DNA of 17,441 nucleotides from an uncultured Fidelibacterota bacterium. GTDB taxonomy: Bacteria > Marinisomatota > Marinisomatia > Marinisomatales > UBA1611. The notes under the pieces are model-generated. The model was given only the letters and a program-made list of their open reading frames with translations. It did no database searches and was not told the DNA's origin. A program made the position numbers and the translations under genes. Below, piece by piece: positions 16,659 to 17,441 of the stretch (its first letter is position 1; the number at the start of each line of letters is the position of its first letter). The DNA lies in assembly GCA_913043185.1 (NCBI GenBank), contig CAJWMI010000034.1, forward strand, positions 1-17,441, written 5' to 3'.

Positions 16659-17441
16659 TGGTTTCTTTATTTTTTGAAAATCTTAAAATTTCTTTAGGGG
16701 CAGTCTTTGCAAATAAAACCAGATCAATTTTAACTGCATTAGGTATAGTGATCGGTGTCCTTTCTGTTACGCTTATGGGGACTCTAATTTCCGGGTTAGA
16801 CCGATCCTTTGAGAGTAGTATGTCTTGGTTGGGGAAAGACATACTTTATATAAGCCGTTACGAGTGGTTCAGTGATATGGATTGGTGGGAGGTGAGAAAT
16901 AGACCTAGAATGCGGCCGGACTATGTTGATAAGATACGGCAACGCTCAAAATATGCTTTGGCTGTTTGTCCCGTGATGCAGAGGGGTGCTTCTCTGTCCT
17001 ATGAAGACAAGGAAACGCGGACTGAAATCTTTGGTACAAACGAAGACTATATGGAAACAATAAGCACAGACATAGATGAGGGGCGATTTTTTACTGAAAG
17101 TGAAGATAGAGCTGGGTCAAGAGTAACTGTGATTGGCTACGGAATAAAAGAAGCATTCTTCGGGGATAAAAACCCAATTGGTAAGTACATAAAAATAGAT
17201 AATGTGAAGTTTAGAGTCATTGGAGTATTAGAAAAACAGGGAAAATTCTTAGGCCTTTTTAGTGTCGATAAACAGGCAGTTCTACCTCTAGGAGCATTCA
17301 AAAGAATTTTTTCAAAACGAGGTTGGATGCGCTTAAGCGTAAAAGTACCAGAAGATAAAATTAGCGAAGGTCTGGATGAGATTTCTGGAATAATGAGAAT
17401 AATAAGAAAACTAAAACCTAGTGAGAAAAATGATTTTGCGA
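16658..17441 (+). CDS. MacB/FtsX-like ABC transporter permease (3' end outside window)
   Basis: The frame starts at GTG 16658-16660, whose G is the last base of the ATPase TAG, and stays open to the window edge: 261 codons with no stop. The start reads [20 protein letters not shown], then a first membrane helix 'ILTALGIVIGVLSVTLMGTL', the usual MacB N-terminus (K-x-R-S-x-L-T-x-L-G-I-x-I-G). The rest is the MacB-type periplasmic core domain: 'LGKDILYISRYEWF', 'GTNEDYMETI', 'DEGRFFTESED', 'RVTVIGYGIKEAFFG', 'NPIGKYIKI' and 'KFRVIGVLEKQG'. A Trp-rich stretch ('EWFSDMDWWEVRNRPRM') replaces the usual short linker. The last three membrane helices lie beyond the edge. With the ATPase, adaptor and channel it completes a MacAB-TolC-like exporter; the substrate (drug, lipid, peptide) is not evident. 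Confidence 0.92.
   Translation, partial: MVSLFFENLKISLGAVFANKTRSILTALGIVIGVLSVTLMGTLISGLDRSFESSMSWLGKDILYISRYEWFSDMDWWEVRNRPRMRPDYVDKIRQRSKYALAVCPVMQRGASLSYEDKETRTEIFGTNEDYMETISTDIDEGRFFTESEDRAGSRVTVIGYGIKEAFFGDKNPIGKYIKIDNVKFRVIGVLEKQGKFLGLFSVDKQAVLPLGAFKRIFSKRGWMRLSVKVPEDKISEGLDEISGIMRIIRKLKPSEKNDFA

Noticed and set aside
1..17441. Genome-wide reassignment of UGA to Trp or Gly
   Set aside because: About a dozen other genes, including carB at over 1000 codons, are full length without a single in-frame TGA and use TGG for Trp normally.

Overview
The window is AT-rich, densely coded DNA from a Gram-negative bacterium. Lipoprotein signal peptides, an outer-membrane TolC-type channel, a periplasmic adaptor, a DUF6702-like secreted protein and an exported M1 peptidase suggest a marine member of the FCB group, perhaps Marinimicrobia/SAR406. 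That placement is inference from gene style and composition; there is no rRNA or other marker here. No gap between genes exceeds about 130 bases. I see no tRNA, rRNA, CRISPR array, insertion sequence or phage gene.

Layout from the left: (1) the C-terminal end of a gene resembling LPP20/FlgT-type envelope proteins, followed by a strong intrinsic terminator that ends only 7 bases before carA; (2) carA-carB, overlapping by 8 bases, which encode both subunits of carbamoyl-phosphate synthase; (3) a minus-strand three-gene cluster, transcribed right to left: exported M1 metallopeptidase, exported catalase-fold heme protein, and an unrecognised multi-pass membrane protein whose stop codon shares bases with the carB stop; (4) two plus-strand genes, a DUF6702-like secreted protein and a YwaF/TIGR02206-like membrane protein; (5) a minus-strand amidase-signature lipoprotein, convergent with the YwaF-like gene; (6) divergent from the amidase, a gene interrupted by one in-frame TGA; (7) a tripartite efflux operon of the MacAB-TolC kind (outer-membrane channel, adaptor, ABC ATPase, and an FtsX/MacB permease cut by the right edge).

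The most interesting object is item 6. Read through the TGA, 11963..13210 is one 415-residue lipoprotein with a thioredoxin-like N-terminal region, and the TGA falls in a redox-type motif, Gly-Cys-Thr-U-Asn-Asn-Gly. Directly after the TGA is a GC-rich hairpin at the distance and with the loop guanines expected of a bacterial SECIS element. I interpret the gene as an envelope-anchored selenoprotein with a Cys-x-Sec motif. General reassignment of UGA is unlikely, because about a dozen other genes in the window are free of in-frame TGA.

The genes fall into separate functions: pyrimidine/arginine precursor synthesis (carAB), envelope proteolysis and redox or heme chemistry (M1, catalase-like, selenoprotein), and export (TolC/adaptor/ABC). 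Apart from the operons described, I see no evidence that they form one pathway.
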